A stretch of DNA of 49,732 nucleotides from Streptomyces sp. col6 (lineage in GTDB: Bacteria; Actinomycetota; Actinomycetes; Streptomycetales; Streptomycetaceae): the NCBI RefSeq assembly GCF_008042035.1, contig NZ_RDBL01000025.1:1-49732 (forward strand), read 5' to 3'. The position numbers and the translations under genes are program-made. The stretch's first letter is position 1. Each line of letters starts with the position of its first letter. The notes under the pieces were generated by a model. The model saw nothing but the letters and a program-made list of their open reading frames with translations, was not told where the DNA came from and made no database searches. Of this stretch, positions 8,268 through 16,766 are shown piece by piece.

Positions 8268-10655
8268 CCACGGGCTGGACCTGGGGCTACGACCATTACG
8301 CACCGGACCGCGAGCGGCTGGTCGAAGCCCTCTGCACGCTCGGCAACGGCCGGTTCGCCACCCGCGGCTCCGCCCCCGAGTGCCCCGCCGGGCCCGTTCA
8401 CTACCCGGGCACCTACCTGGCCGGCTGCTACGACCGGCGCACCTCGGCCGTCGCCGGCCGCACGGTCACGAACGAGGACATGGTCAACCTGCCCGACTGG
8501 ACGCTCCTGCGCTACCGCTGTCTCCCGGACGACGGACCGCCGGGCGACTGGCTGACCCCCGACTCACCGGAACTGCGGCACTACGACGTACGGCTCGACC
8601 TGCGGGCCGGATCGCTCACCCGGCAGCTCTTCTACCGGGACGGCGACGGCCGCGGGCTGCGCGTGGTCCACACCCGGATCGTGCACATGGGAGACCCGTA
8701 CCTGGCGGCCCAGCGCAGCACCCTGCGCGCCTACGGATGGAGCGGCATCGTGGAGGTGGAGTCCGTGCTCGACGGCGCGGTGGCCAACACCGGGGTGGAG
8801 CGGTACCGGAACCTGGAGGGGCACCACCTGACCGATCACAGCTGCGGGTTCGAGGCCGGCGGCATCGCCTGGCTCTCCTGCCGCACACACGAGCCCGGCA
8901 TCCGACTCGCCCTGGCGGTCCGTACGGCCACCGCACCCCGCACACCCGCCGCGCCCACCGCCACGGAGACCGGCACCGTCCAGACCTACCGCTTCGCCGT
9001 CGTCCCGCGCCACGCGGTGACCGTCGTGAAGACCCTGGCCCTGCGCACCTCGGCCGACCGCCCCAGCGGCGACCCGCTCGCGTCCGCCCGCGCCGCGGCC
9101 GTCCGGGCCCCTGCCTTCCCCCGGCTCCTGACCACGCATGAGGCGTCCTGGCGGAGCCTGTGGGAACAGGGCGAACTGCACGTCCCCGGCGAGGCGGGCC
9201 GCGTCCTGCGCCTGCATCTGTTCCACCTTCTCCAGACGCTCTCGCCCCACACCGCGGAACTCGACGCCGGCGCCCCGGCCCGGGGACTGCACGGCGAGGC
9301 GTACCGGGGCCATGTCTTCTGGGACGAGCTGTTCGTCCTGCCCTACCTGAACCTGCACTTCCCGGAGGTGGCCAGGGCGCTGCTCATGTACCGCCACCGT
9401 CGCCTGCCGGCCGCACGCGCGGCGGCCCGCGAGAACGGGGGACGCGGGGGCCATGTACCCGTGGCAGAGCGCGAGTTCGGGGCAGGAGGAGACCCAGGAA
9501 CTGCACCTCAACCCCCGTTCCGGACGCTGGCTCCCCGACCACTCACGGCTCCAGCACCATGTGGGATCGGCCGTCGCGTACAACGTGTGGCGGTACGCGC
9601 AGACCACCGGGGACCGGGGCTTCCTGCATTCGGCGGGGGCCGCGATCCTCCTGGAAGTGGCCAGATACTGGGCGGGGGCCGCCGTCCACGACACGGAGCT
9701 GGACCGCTACCGGATCCGGGGGGTGGTCGGCCCCGACGAGTACCACGACGCCTACCCCGGCGCCGCGCGGCCGGGCATCGACGACAACGCGTACACGAAC
9801 GCGACCGCAGCCTGGGTCCTGGCCCGCGGCCTCGACCTGCTGAGCGAACTGCCCGCCGCCCGCGCGGGGGAGCTGCGCGAGCACCTGTCGCTGGACGACG
9901 AGGAGCTTGCCCGGTGGGACGACGTCTCCCGCCGCCTCCACATCCCGTTCCACGGGGGAGTGATCAGCCAGTTCGCGGGCTACGGCGGCCTGGAGGAACT
10001 GGACTGGGAGGCGTATCGGGCACGGTACGGCGACATCCGCCGCCTGGACCGGATCCTGGAGGCCGAAGGAGACAGCGTCAACCGGTACCAGGCAGGCAAA
10101 CAGGCCGACACACTCATGCTCGGCTACCTCTTCCGCCCCCGGGAGCTGCGTGCGCTCTTCGACCGGCTGGGGGTGCGTGTCGACGACGACGTCTGGGCCT
10201 CCACCGTCGCGTACTACCTGCCCCGTACGAGCCACGGCTCGACGCTCAGCAGCCTCGTCCACGGCTGGCTGACCGTCCGGGCGAAGGGCGCCGACGCCTG
10301 GCGCTACTGCGAGGAGGCCCTGCTCGGCGACGTGGCCGATCTGCAGGGCGGGACGACCGGCGAGGGCATCCACCTCGGAGCGATGGCGGGCACGGTGGAT
10401 CTGGTGGAGCGAGGCATCACAGGCCTGGAGGCCGGGCCGGAGGGCCTGCGGGTGCGGCCGGTGCCCCTGGCGCAGATTCCCCGGTTCTCCTTCACGATCT
10501 GCTTCCACGGCCACCGGGGCGTCCGGGTGCGCGTCCTGCCGGGCCGCCTTGCGGTGCGCGTCCCCGCCTCGCCACGCGGCCCGCTCCCCGTGGTCCTGCC
10601 GGACGGGCGCAGGATCGGCGTCGCGCCGGGGGAGGAGCGCTGGTTCCGGCTGTGA
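8264..10655 (+). pseudogene. GH65 disaccharide phosphorylase/hydrolase, split by a 1-base frameshift
   Basis: Glycoside hydrolase family 65 protein of about 796 residues when read through (kojibiose, trehalose or maltose phosphorylase type). Codons 8264-9436 (frame 2) give the N-terminal domain and the start of the (alpha/alpha)6 barrel (HVFWDELFVLPYLNL). After a run of five G at 9437-9441 the family sequence continues only in frame 3 (GAMYPWQSASSGQEETQE) to the stop at 10653-10655. The general-acid Glu is in GVVGPDEYHDAY, codon 9738-9740. Removing one G restores a single frame reading ENGDAGAMYPWQS. The frame-2 product alone lacks the catalytic Glu. Either the gene is inactivated or the G run is miscounted. 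It is coupled to the HAD gene by ATGA. Confidence 0.85.
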
Positions 10656-10691
10656 ACGCCGCTCATTGACACGCGGCCCGCCGACCGCGGC

Positions 10692-11699
10692 TCAGGCGAA
10701 GGTCAGAACCTCCGACACCGGCCGCCGAGGGGTCGCCCGTCCCCGCGGCCCGTACCCCAGACGCAGCACCATCTGGACGAAGCCCGTCCCGGACTCGGGG
10801 TCGCGCGCCAGGGTGCGCAGCTCGGGCCACTCCAGAGGCTGCGACATCAGCGAGGTCGCCAGTCCATCGAGCGTGGCCCGCAGGAGGACCCGGTGCAGGG
10901 CCTGCCCCGCCGCCAGCCACTCGCGCGGTGTGTCCCCCGCCGTGCCGAGCAGGGCGATCTGCGGCTCCTCCTCGAAGTGCGCGGAACCACGCCCCGGCGC
11001 CCTGCGCCTCCGCGACTCGAAGTCACGTACCGGGGCGGTGGCGCCGTGCTGTCGCGGGCCGAACGCGTAGGCGGGAATCCCCTCGTTCCCCACGTCCTCT
11101 CCGGCTCCGCCGGAGCGTATCCAGGCGTCGACCTCGGCGCGGACGTGGGCGTCGGCCGCCTCGTACACTTCGGAGTCGTGCACGAGGTCCATGAACGCGT
11201 TCACGAACCAGGGCCCGGGTATCACCAGCTGGCAGGCCTCGCGGGCCGCGACGGTCCGCAGCCGGTCCATGATCCCGGCGGGGACGCGCTCCTCGCCGAA
11301 GGGGAAGCGGCTGGTGTGCCGGTCCCGCAGGGCGGGCCGGAGCGCGGCCAGACGCTCGTCCAGGCCCGTCCCGTTCCCCGGAGCCGTGGCGTTCGGGCGC
11401 ACATCGGCGAGGTGCCAGGGGTCGCCGGGATCGGGCAGCAGTTCGATCGCGGCGGGCAGGTCGTGGTGCGCCAGGGCCACCCGCAGCCCGAACAGCGCGG
11501 CGCCGCAGCCGATGTGCAGGGCGCGGCGGTCCGGATCCGCGAGCGGCATCTCGCGCGAGGGGTCACCGTGCAGTTCGAGGGTGCCCGTGCCCGTGCGAAG
11601 GACGAACGTCCAGGGCTGCGCGTTGTGCATGGAGGGCGCGGTGATGGCGTCCTCCACCAGGGACGCCACGAGTTCACGGGGGAGAGCGTTGGCGGTCAC
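10692..11699 (-). CDS. Acg-family nitroreductase-like protein
   Basis: 335 residues from the GTG at 11697-11699, which follows an AGGACA site; upstream in-frame codons lack support. Two nitroreductase-like FMN half-domains are visible (DAITAPSMHNAQPWTFVLR at the N-terminus and REWLAAGQALHRVLLRATLD near 270). Family members resemble Acg (Rv2032) of the mycobacterial DosR regulon, where an FMN-sequestering role has been proposed rather than nitro reduction. The gene is convergent with GH65 (36 bp apart) and divergent from a USP. The 273-bp upstream region holds several GGGCCG-type palindromes. Co-regulation by DevR is inferred. Confidence 0.88.
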   Translation of the reverse strand: MTANALPRELVASLVEDAITAPSMHNAQPWTFVLRTGTGTLELHGDPSREMPLADPDRRALHIGCGAALFGLRVALAHHDLPAAIELLPDPGDPWHLADVRPNATAPGNGTGLDERLAALRPALRDRHTSRFPFGEERVPAGIMDRLRTVAAREACQLVIPGPWFVNAFMDLVHDSEVYEAADAHVRAEVDAWIRSGGAGEDVGNEGIPAYAFGPRQHGATAPVRDFESRRRRAPGRGSAHFEEEPQIALLGTAGDTPREWLAAGQALHRVLLRATLDGLATSLMSQPLEWPELRTLARDPESGTGFVQMVLRLGYGPRGRATPRRPVSEVLTFA

Positions 11700-11744
11700 G
11701 GTCTGTCCTGTCTGCGTGTCATGGGGAAGGTGGCGATGGTGTAC

Positions 11745-11863
11745 GGGGCCGCGGCCCCACAGCCCCACCGTCCATCGACGGCGGGCGTGGGGCGAGGGCC
11801 GTACGGTGCACGCTCCGGGCCGGTCGGGCTCGGCCCCGGCCGGACATGGGGACGTTCGGCCCC
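11745..11863. promoter_or_regulatory. Cluster of GGGCCG-type palindromes between divergent genes
   Basis: Four related inverted repeats lie between the nitroreductase (start 11699, minus) and the USP (start 11973, plus). They are GGGGCCGCGGCCCC at 11745-11758 (no central spacer), GGGCCGTACGGTGC at 11796-11809, GGGCCGGTCGGGCT at 11817-11830 and GGGGACGTTCGGCCCC at 11848-11863. The last is the closest to the operators at 1741, 4448 and 6327. No -10 element is seen at the standard distance, but CATCGT at 11909-11914 is 60 nt from its core, about two helical turns further. The site is a candidate multi-copy DevR operator. Confidence 0.45.
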
Positions 11864-11972
11864 TCCGTCGCCCCTGGGAGGCCCTTCAGCGGGCCGGTCC
11901 TCCGGTGACATCGTGGACAGCGAGCGGGGTGAGGAAACCATCGTGCGCCCCGCCCCGGGACAGGAGCGGATC

Positions 11973-12833
11973 ATGAGCGGCACCACGGAACACCGCGAGA
12001 TCATCGCCGGCGTGGATCCGGCGAGGGACTGGCACCCCGCCCTGGCGTGGGCGGCCGACGAGGCACAGCGCCGCCGGGCGCCGCTGCGGCTCGTCGTGGC
12101 CGTGCCGCCGCAGCACGACACCCAGCATGTCGACGACACTCCCCGGCACACGGCCCGGGTGGTGGCGGGCCGGGACGCCGTGGGCGGCGCGGCGGCCTGG
12201 GTCCGGGAGCGGCAGCCCGGCGTCGAGGTCTCCACGACCGTGCTCGACGGCTTTCCCGCACGGGTCCTCACCCGCCTCTCGCGCGAGGCGGCCCTGGCCG
12301 TACTCGGCTCCCGCCATCTCAGCCGCGTGGAGGAGTTCCTGAGCGCCGGCTCGCTCGTCGTCCCCGTCACCGCGCAGGCCCGCTGTCCGGTCGCCGTCGT
12401 GGCGGATGCCGAGCACAGCACGCAGGATCCTCCCTGTCTGGTCGTGGGCATCGACGGCAGCGAGCCCTCGCGGGCCGCGCTGGCCCTCGCCTTCGAGGAA
12501 GCGGCCCTGAGGCGCTGCGCCCTGCGCGCCGTCGCCGTCTGGCAGCCCCCGGTGTTCTCCCGGCGCACCGACGACGCCTCGCTCCAGGCCGAACGCCGAC
12601 AACTCTCGGAGACCACTGCCGGATGGGCGGAGAAGTACCCCGACGTCCGGCTGACCCACGAGGTCACCGTCGGCTCGCCCGTCGAGACGCTCGCGGAAGC
12701 CGCCGAACACGCCCTGGCCCTGGTCGTCGGCCGCCGGGGCAGGGGCGGCTACACCGGAATGCGCGTCGGCTCGGTCGTCCACGGGCTCCTGCACCGCGCC
12801 TCCTGCCCGTTGATCACCGTCCCGGCACCGTGA
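11973..12833 (+). CDS. Universal stress protein, tandem UspA domains
   Basis: 286 residues starting at ATG 11973 after an AGGAGC site. The N-terminal domain (IIAGVDPARDWHPALAWAADE) has a degenerate nucleotide loop (GSRHLSRVEEFLSAGS). The second domain has the intact loop GRRGRG...VGSV with G-2X-G-9X-GS spacing, the reverse of the other tandem USPs here. It stands between the nitroreductase and the sensor kinase gene and is followed by a hairpin. Confidence 0.92.
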   Translation: MSGTTEHREIIAGVDPARDWHPALAWAADEAQRRRAPLRLVVAVPPQHDTQHVDDTPRHTARVVAGRDAVGGAAAWVRERQPGVEVSTTVLDGFPARVLTRLSREAALAVLGSRHLSRVEEFLSAGSLVVPVTAQARCPVAVVADAEHSTQDPPCLVVGIDGSEPSRAALALAFEEAALRRCALRAVAVWQPPVFSRRTDDASLQAERRQLSETTAGWAEKYPDVRLTHEVTVGSPVETLAEAAEHALALVVGRRGRGGYTGMRVGSVVHGLLHRASCPLITVPAP

Positions 12834-12838
12834 GACCA

Positions 12839-12886
12839 CCGGACCTTCCCGTCGGACCCCGCGCGGAGGCCGACAGGAAGGTCCGG
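12839..12886 (+). terminator. Hairpin terminator after USP gene
   Basis: Left arm 12839-12855 and right arm 12870-12886 pair over 17 bp with a single mismatch around a 14-nt loop. It begins 6 nt after the USP stop and ends 70 nt before the sensor kinase start, so it probably separates the two transcripts, though it could also lie in the kinase leader. Confidence 0.6.
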
Positions 12887-12955
12887 AGCATCGGGACTAC
12901 CGTGAAACGGGGTGCGACCGGCGCGGCCCCGCGCCCGATGCGACCGGAGGCTTGG

Positions 12956-14689
12956 ATGGGCCGGGACAACACCGCAGGCGCGGAGGAGCGGCGGGCACGC
13001 CTCGGACTCGACGAACTGCTCGACGAACTGCAGGCGCGCCTCGACCGGGCCCGCGGCACCCAGGACAAGCTCGGCGAACTCCTCAAGGCCGTCATGTCCG
13101 TCGGCCAGGACCTCGACCTGCCCCAGGTACTGCGAGCCATCGTGGAGTCCGCCGTCACGCTCGTCGACGCCGAGTACGGGGCGCTGGGTGTCATCGGCGA
13201 CGACCGGAGGCTCTCCCGGTTCCTCACCACCGGCATCGACGCGGAGCTGCACGAACGGATCGGTGCGCTGCCTTCCGGCCACGGCATTCTGGGCGAGCTG
13301 ATCCGGCACCCCGTGCCGCTGCGGCTGGACGAACTGGCCGACCACCCCGCCTCGTACGGCTTCCCGCCCCACCACCCGCCGATGCACACCTTCCTGGGCG
13401 TTCCCATCAGGGTCAGGGACGAGGTCTTCGGCAACCTCTACCTCACCGAGAAGCGAGGCGGACGAAGCTTCGACGCCGAGGACGAGGCCGTCGTGACGAC
13501 GCTGGCGGTGGCGGCGGGCATCGCCATCGAGAACGCCCGCCTCTACGAGGAGGGGCGTCTTCGACAGCTCTGGCTGGCCGTCGGCACCGACTTCACCAGC
13601 GCTCTGCTCTCCGGGGCGGAGGAGAAGGAGGCCCTCGAAGGGATGCTCGACCGGGCCGTGCACATCGCGGACGCCGACCTGGGCGTCTGCTACCTGGTGG
13701 GGCCCGGCGGCTCGCCGCGCGGGTCGATCGCCGCCGGGGAGGACGCCGGCGAGCACCGGGGAGCCGTGGAACCCGGCCTCGACGGGGCCGTGGCCGAAGC
13801 GACGCTCGCCGCCGGCGGGCTCCTCACGATCGCGGACATCGGCGCCGATCGGCGGTTCACGGAACAGCTGGCGCGGTGGCAGGGTTCCGGTCCGGCACTG
13901 GTCGCCACGGTCGCCACGAAGGACCGGCTGAGCGGCGTGCTGATCTTCGCGCGCCGAAGAGGACGACCGCCCTTCACCCGTACGGAGACCACCGCGTTGC
14001 CCCTGTTCACCGACCACGCGGCCCTCGCGCTCGAACTGGCCGACCGGCGCCGGGACGCCGAACAGGTGAGCCTCCTGGAGGACCGCGACCGCATCGCCCG
14101 CGACCTGCACGACCTGGCGATCCAGCGCCTCTTCGCGACCGGAATGACCCTCCAGAGCGCGCGCCGCTTCGTCGAGCATCCGGTGGCCATGGACCGCGTG
14201 GCCCGAGCCATCGACGACCTGGACACCACGATCAAGATCATCCGCTCGACCATCTTCGGCCTCCGCGAACACACGGCACCCGGTGCCGCCCCGCAGCTCA
14301 GAAGCCGCATCGCGAAGGCGGTCGACGCAGCCGCCCCGACGCTCGGCTTCGCCCCGGCGCTGCGCATGGAGGGCCTGCTGGACACGGATGTGCCGACCGG
14401 GACGGCCGATGAGGTGATCGCCGTGGTCGGCGAGGCGCTCACCAATGTCGCCCGCCACGCACGGGCGTGCGGGGTGGAGGTAGCGGTCGTGGTGCGGGAC
14501 GACGTCCTGACCGTGACGGTCAGCGACGACGGCGTCGGCATGGGGGAGAACGGCGCGCGCAGCGGGCTGCGGAACCTCACCGAACGCGCCGAGCGGCTCG
14601 GCGGCGGACTGGACGCCCGGACCCGGCCCGCGCCGGAATCGGGAACGCTGGTCACGTGGTGGGTTCCGCTGGGCACCGCGGACGGGTGA
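12956..14689 (+). CDS. devS: DevS/DosS-like GAF-GAF sensor histidine kinase
   Basis: 577 residues, no membrane segment: GAF-A (about 55-200), GAF-B (about 220-365), HisKA_3 with phospho-acceptor His385 in ARDLHDLAIQRLFA, and HATPase with N box (GEALTNVARHA) and G1 box (VSDDGVGM). GAF-A closely resembles the haem-binding GAF of mycobacterial DevS. The second His of HHPPM (His140) and the Tyr of GNLYLTEK (Tyr162) are 22 residues apart, like DevS His149 and Tyr171. It is thus likely a haem-based oxygen, CO or NO or redox sensor. ATG 12956 follows GGAGG by 5 nt; ATG 12938 is less likely. It is convergent with its presumed partner regulator, stops 17 bp apart. Confidence 0.92.
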   Translation: MGRDNTAGAEERRARLGLDELLDELQARLDRARGTQDKLGELLKAVMSVGQDLDLPQVLRAIVESAVTLVDAEYGALGVIGDDRRLSRFLTTGIDAELHERIGALPSGHGILGELIRHPVPLRLDELADHPASYGFPPHHPPMHTFLGVPIRVRDEVFGNLYLTEKRGGRSFDAEDEAVVTTLAVAAGIAIENARLYEEGRLRQLWLAVGTDFTSALLSGAEEKEALEGMLDRAVHIADADLGVCYLVGPGGSPRGSIAAGEDAGEHRGAVEPGLDGAVAEATLAAGGLLTIADIGADRRFTEQLARWQGSGPALVATVATKDRLSGVLIFARRRGRPPFTRTETTALPLFTDHAALALELADRRRDAEQVSLLEDRDRIARDLHDLAIQRLFATGMTLQSARRFVEHPVAMDRVARAIDDLDTTIKIIRSTIFGLREHTAPGAAPQLRSRIAKAVDAAAPTLGFAPALRMEGLLDTDVPTGTADEVIAVVGEALTNVARHARACGVEVAVVVRDDVLTVTVSDDGVGMGENGARSGLRNLTERAERLGGGLDARTRPAPESGTLVTWWVPLGTADG

Positions 14690-14706
14690 CGGCCGCGTCT
14701 CCTCGG

Positions 14707-15393
14707 CTACGTACCCTCGGCGTCGTGCTCGTGGACCTGCGCCGCGATGACCGCGGCCTGGACCCGGCGCTCGACGCCCAGCTTGCCCAGGAGCCGTGAG
14801 ATGTGGTTCTTGACCGTCTTCTCCGACAGATACAGCCGCTCGGCGATCTGCCGGTTGGTGAGTCCCTCACCGATGAGCTCCAGGACGGCGAGTTCCCGCT
14901 CGGAGAGCCCCGAAAGACGCTCGTCCTCCGGCGATTTCGGCGCCTCGGGGCTGCGCAGCGAACGCATCAGCCGGGCCGTCGTCGCCGGATCCAGCATCGA
15001 CTGCCCCGTGGCGACCGTCCGGATCGCCGACACCAGATCGGACCCGTTGATCTGTTTGAGTACGTACCCGGCCGCGCCCGCCATGATCGCGTCGATCAGG
15101 GCGTCCTCGTCGTCGAACGAGGTCAGCATCAGACACGCCAGGTCCGGCATCGCGGACCGCAGCTCCCGGCACACGGTGATCCCGTCGCCGTCGGGCAGCC
15201 GTACGTCGAGCACCGCCACGTCCGGCCGCAGGGCGGGGCCCCTGGCCAGCGCCTGCTCGGCCGTCGCCGCCTCCCCGACGACCTCCATGTCGCGCTCGTC
15301 GTCGATCAGGTCGCGCAGGCCCCGGCGGACGACCTCGTGGTCGTCCATGAGGAAGACCCGCGTCGGTGTGGCGGCTGCTGGTGGATCGCACAT
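14707..15393 (-). CDS. devR: DevR/DosR-like NarL-family response regulator
   Basis: 228 residues: receiver domain (about 11-130) with acidic residues MDDHE, phospho-acceptor Asp63 in VLDVRLPDG and Lys in VLKQING, then a LuxR-type helix-turn-helix near 165-225 (GLTNRQIAERLYLSEKTVKN, then HISRLLGKLGVERR). The recognition helix with EKTVKN and the preceding VFLMDDHEVVRRGL closely resemble mycobacterial DosR. It should bind an inverted-repeat operator as a dimer or tetramer when phosphorylated. MCDPPAAATP at 15391-15393 is the likely start; an upstream in-frame start at 15432 is possible. The kinase gene is convergent rather than in the same operon. Confidence 0.92.
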   Translation of the reverse strand: MCDPPAAATPTRVFLMDDHEVVRRGLRDLIDDERDMEVVGEAATAEQALARGPALRPDVAVLDVRLPDGDGITVCRELRSAMPDLACLMLTSFDDEDALIDAIMAGAAGYVLKQINGSDLVSAIRTVATGQSMLDPATTARLMRSLRSPEAPKSPEDERLSGLSERELAVLELIGEGLTNRQIAERLYLSEKTVKNHISRLLGKLGVERRVQAAVIAAQVHEHDAEGT

Positions 15394-15562
15394 GGCGGCC
15401 TTCGCGTTCGGCGGACACATACCCGCCCCCACAGCGATTGTCCGTCATCCGGTGCCGTCGTGGGCACCCGGCAGCCCGCCGGCACCCGGACGGCCATGGG
15501 GGCGGGCATGCGCCCCGCGACGACGGATCAGGCCCTCGTCACGGACGCGTACCCCTGAGCCG

Positions 15563-16579
15563 TCAGAAGGCCGCCGTCCGGTCCTCGCTGCGCGGATCGG
15601 TCACCCGGTGCCCGTCGTACAGGCCCGCGCGCACCGCTCGCCGCCACGGACGTGCGTACGCCACCGCCTCGGCGGCGGCCTCGGAGCCGTCGTCGAGGTC
15701 CGCGACCGCGACGGCCGGCGAGTCGCCCGCCGCGCACCGTGCGAGCCAGTCGCCGTCCGGAGCGACGATGCCCGACGGCGACGCGGCACCCTGCCCGGCG
15801 GGTACCGCCAGGCCGACCCAGTAGCCGTTGACCGCCGCGTGGCCCTGAGCCTGGGCGGAGGTGTTGCCCAGCGTGCCGCTCGTGGAGAACAGGACGCAGT
15901 CGGCATCCAGCCTCTCGTACTCGGCGAACAGCTCGGGATAGTGGATCTCCATGCCGAGCAGGCACCCGAACCGCGTGCCGTCCACCTCGAAGGTGACCGG
16001 CGAGCTGCCCGGCGCGTACATGTACGACCCCTTCGTCCTGGACAGCAGCCGCTCGTCGTACCGCGTGACGACCTGGCCCCGGTCGGAGACGACGTAGAGG
16101 CTGTTGTGCGGGCGGTTCGAGCCGGTCAGACGGTGCGCCGACGCGATCACCGTCCACAGCCGCAATTCGCGGGCCAGATCGGCGACCGCCCTCAGCTCCG
16201 ACCGGAGCACCTCCCACCGGCACCGGTCCCAGTCCGCCGGGCCGACCTCGTCGGGGCCGTCGGCGGACATGACCAGCTTGCCGGGGAAGCACAGCGCCCC
16301 CTCCGGGAAGTGCACGATCCTGGCCCCCTGCCGGGCGGCCTCGCGCATCAGGGCCCGGACCTCGCGACCGCTCCCGCTCAGCGCCGTGGCGTCCCGGGGG
16401 TCGGTGCGCAGGTGCGTCTGCGCCACGGCGAGCCGCACGGTCCCGATGTGCCGCGCCTCTTCCGGTGCGGCGTCCCCCGGCCGGGCCGAGCGGATGTTCC
16501 GCAGGGCGGCGGTATAGGACTCACCGGTCCTGGCGGCGCGGGCGCGTACCTGGTTCTTGAAGTTCCTGTGGGCTGTCAT
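15563..16579 (-). CDS. Nitrilase-fold (carbon-nitrogen hydrolase-like) protein lacking canonical triad
   Basis: 338 residues. Residues 1-35 hold a small basic module (NFKNQVRARAARTGESYTAA) often attached to unrelated actinobacterial proteins. Residues about 47-310 match the carbon-nitrogen hydrolase fold. Of the Glu-Lys-Cys triad, Glu93 (HFPEGAL) is present. At the usual Lys (YDKRHL-type motif) the sequence is YDERLL with Glu176, and at the usual nucleophile Cys (ICYE-type motif) it is LLGMEIHYPE with Gly209; a Cys lies three residues earlier. By this reading the protein may not be an amidase. ATG 16579 follows GGAAGG. A TTGACG-N17-CAGGAT promoter lies at 16735-16763, giving a leader of about 150 nt. 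Confidence 0.85.
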   Translation of the reverse strand: MTAHRNFKNQVRARAARTGESYTAALRNIRSARPGDAAPEEARHIGTVRLAVAQTHLRTDPRDATALSGSGREVRALMREAARQGARIVHFPEGALCFPGKLVMSADGPDEVGPADWDRCRWEVLRSELRAVADLARELRLWTVIASAHRLTGSNRPHNSLYVVSDRGQVVTRYDERLLSRTKGSYMYAPGSSPVTFEVDGTRFGCLLGMEIHYPELFAEYERLDADCVLFSTSGTLGNTSAQAQGHAAVNGYWVGLAVPAGQGAASPSGIVAPDGDWLARCAAGDSPAVAVADLDDGSEAAAEAVAYARPWRRAVRAGLYDGHRVTDPRSEDRTAAF

Positions 16580-16734
16580 CGCTGCCTTCCACGCCCTGAG
16601 CGACGGCTCCCCAGCGGCTTCGCCCGAGGCGGTCGGGCTGCACGGACGGCCTGAGACACCGGTCCCTTTGCCTCCGGTGGAAGACCGTGCTGGGGACGGT
16701 CGTCGGAGGTTGGGCGTAGGCCACGCAGTCGCTC

Positions 16735-16763
16735 ATCCTGCCGCCGCCCGGGGGCTCCGTCAA
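16735..16763 (-). promoter_or_regulatory. HrdB-type promoter for nitrilase-fold gene
   Basis: Read on the minus strand: TTGACG (16763-16758), 17-nt spacer, CAGGAT (16740-16735). This is a near-consensus housekeeping promoter. The predicted start near 16728 leaves an unusually long leader of about 149 nt that includes a small hairpin at 16683-16701. Confidence 0.55.
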
Positions 16764-16766
16764 CCT

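Noticed and set aside
5434..8271. Very long open frames on the strand opposite real genes (for example 5434-8271, 19042-21249, 528-1445, all minus)
   Set aside because: They are Arg/Pro/Gly-rich, match no family and mirror well-conserved genes; such antisense frames arise from the base composition.
9437..9441. Programmed ribosomal frameshift in GH65
   Set aside because: A plain G run without a recognised slippery heptamer plus stimulatory structure; a one-base indel is simpler. Kept only as a remote option.
10893..11768. Plus-strand open frame running into the USP at 11973
   Set aside because: It is the complement of the nitroreductase gene; USP homology begins only at 11973, where there is a ribosome site.
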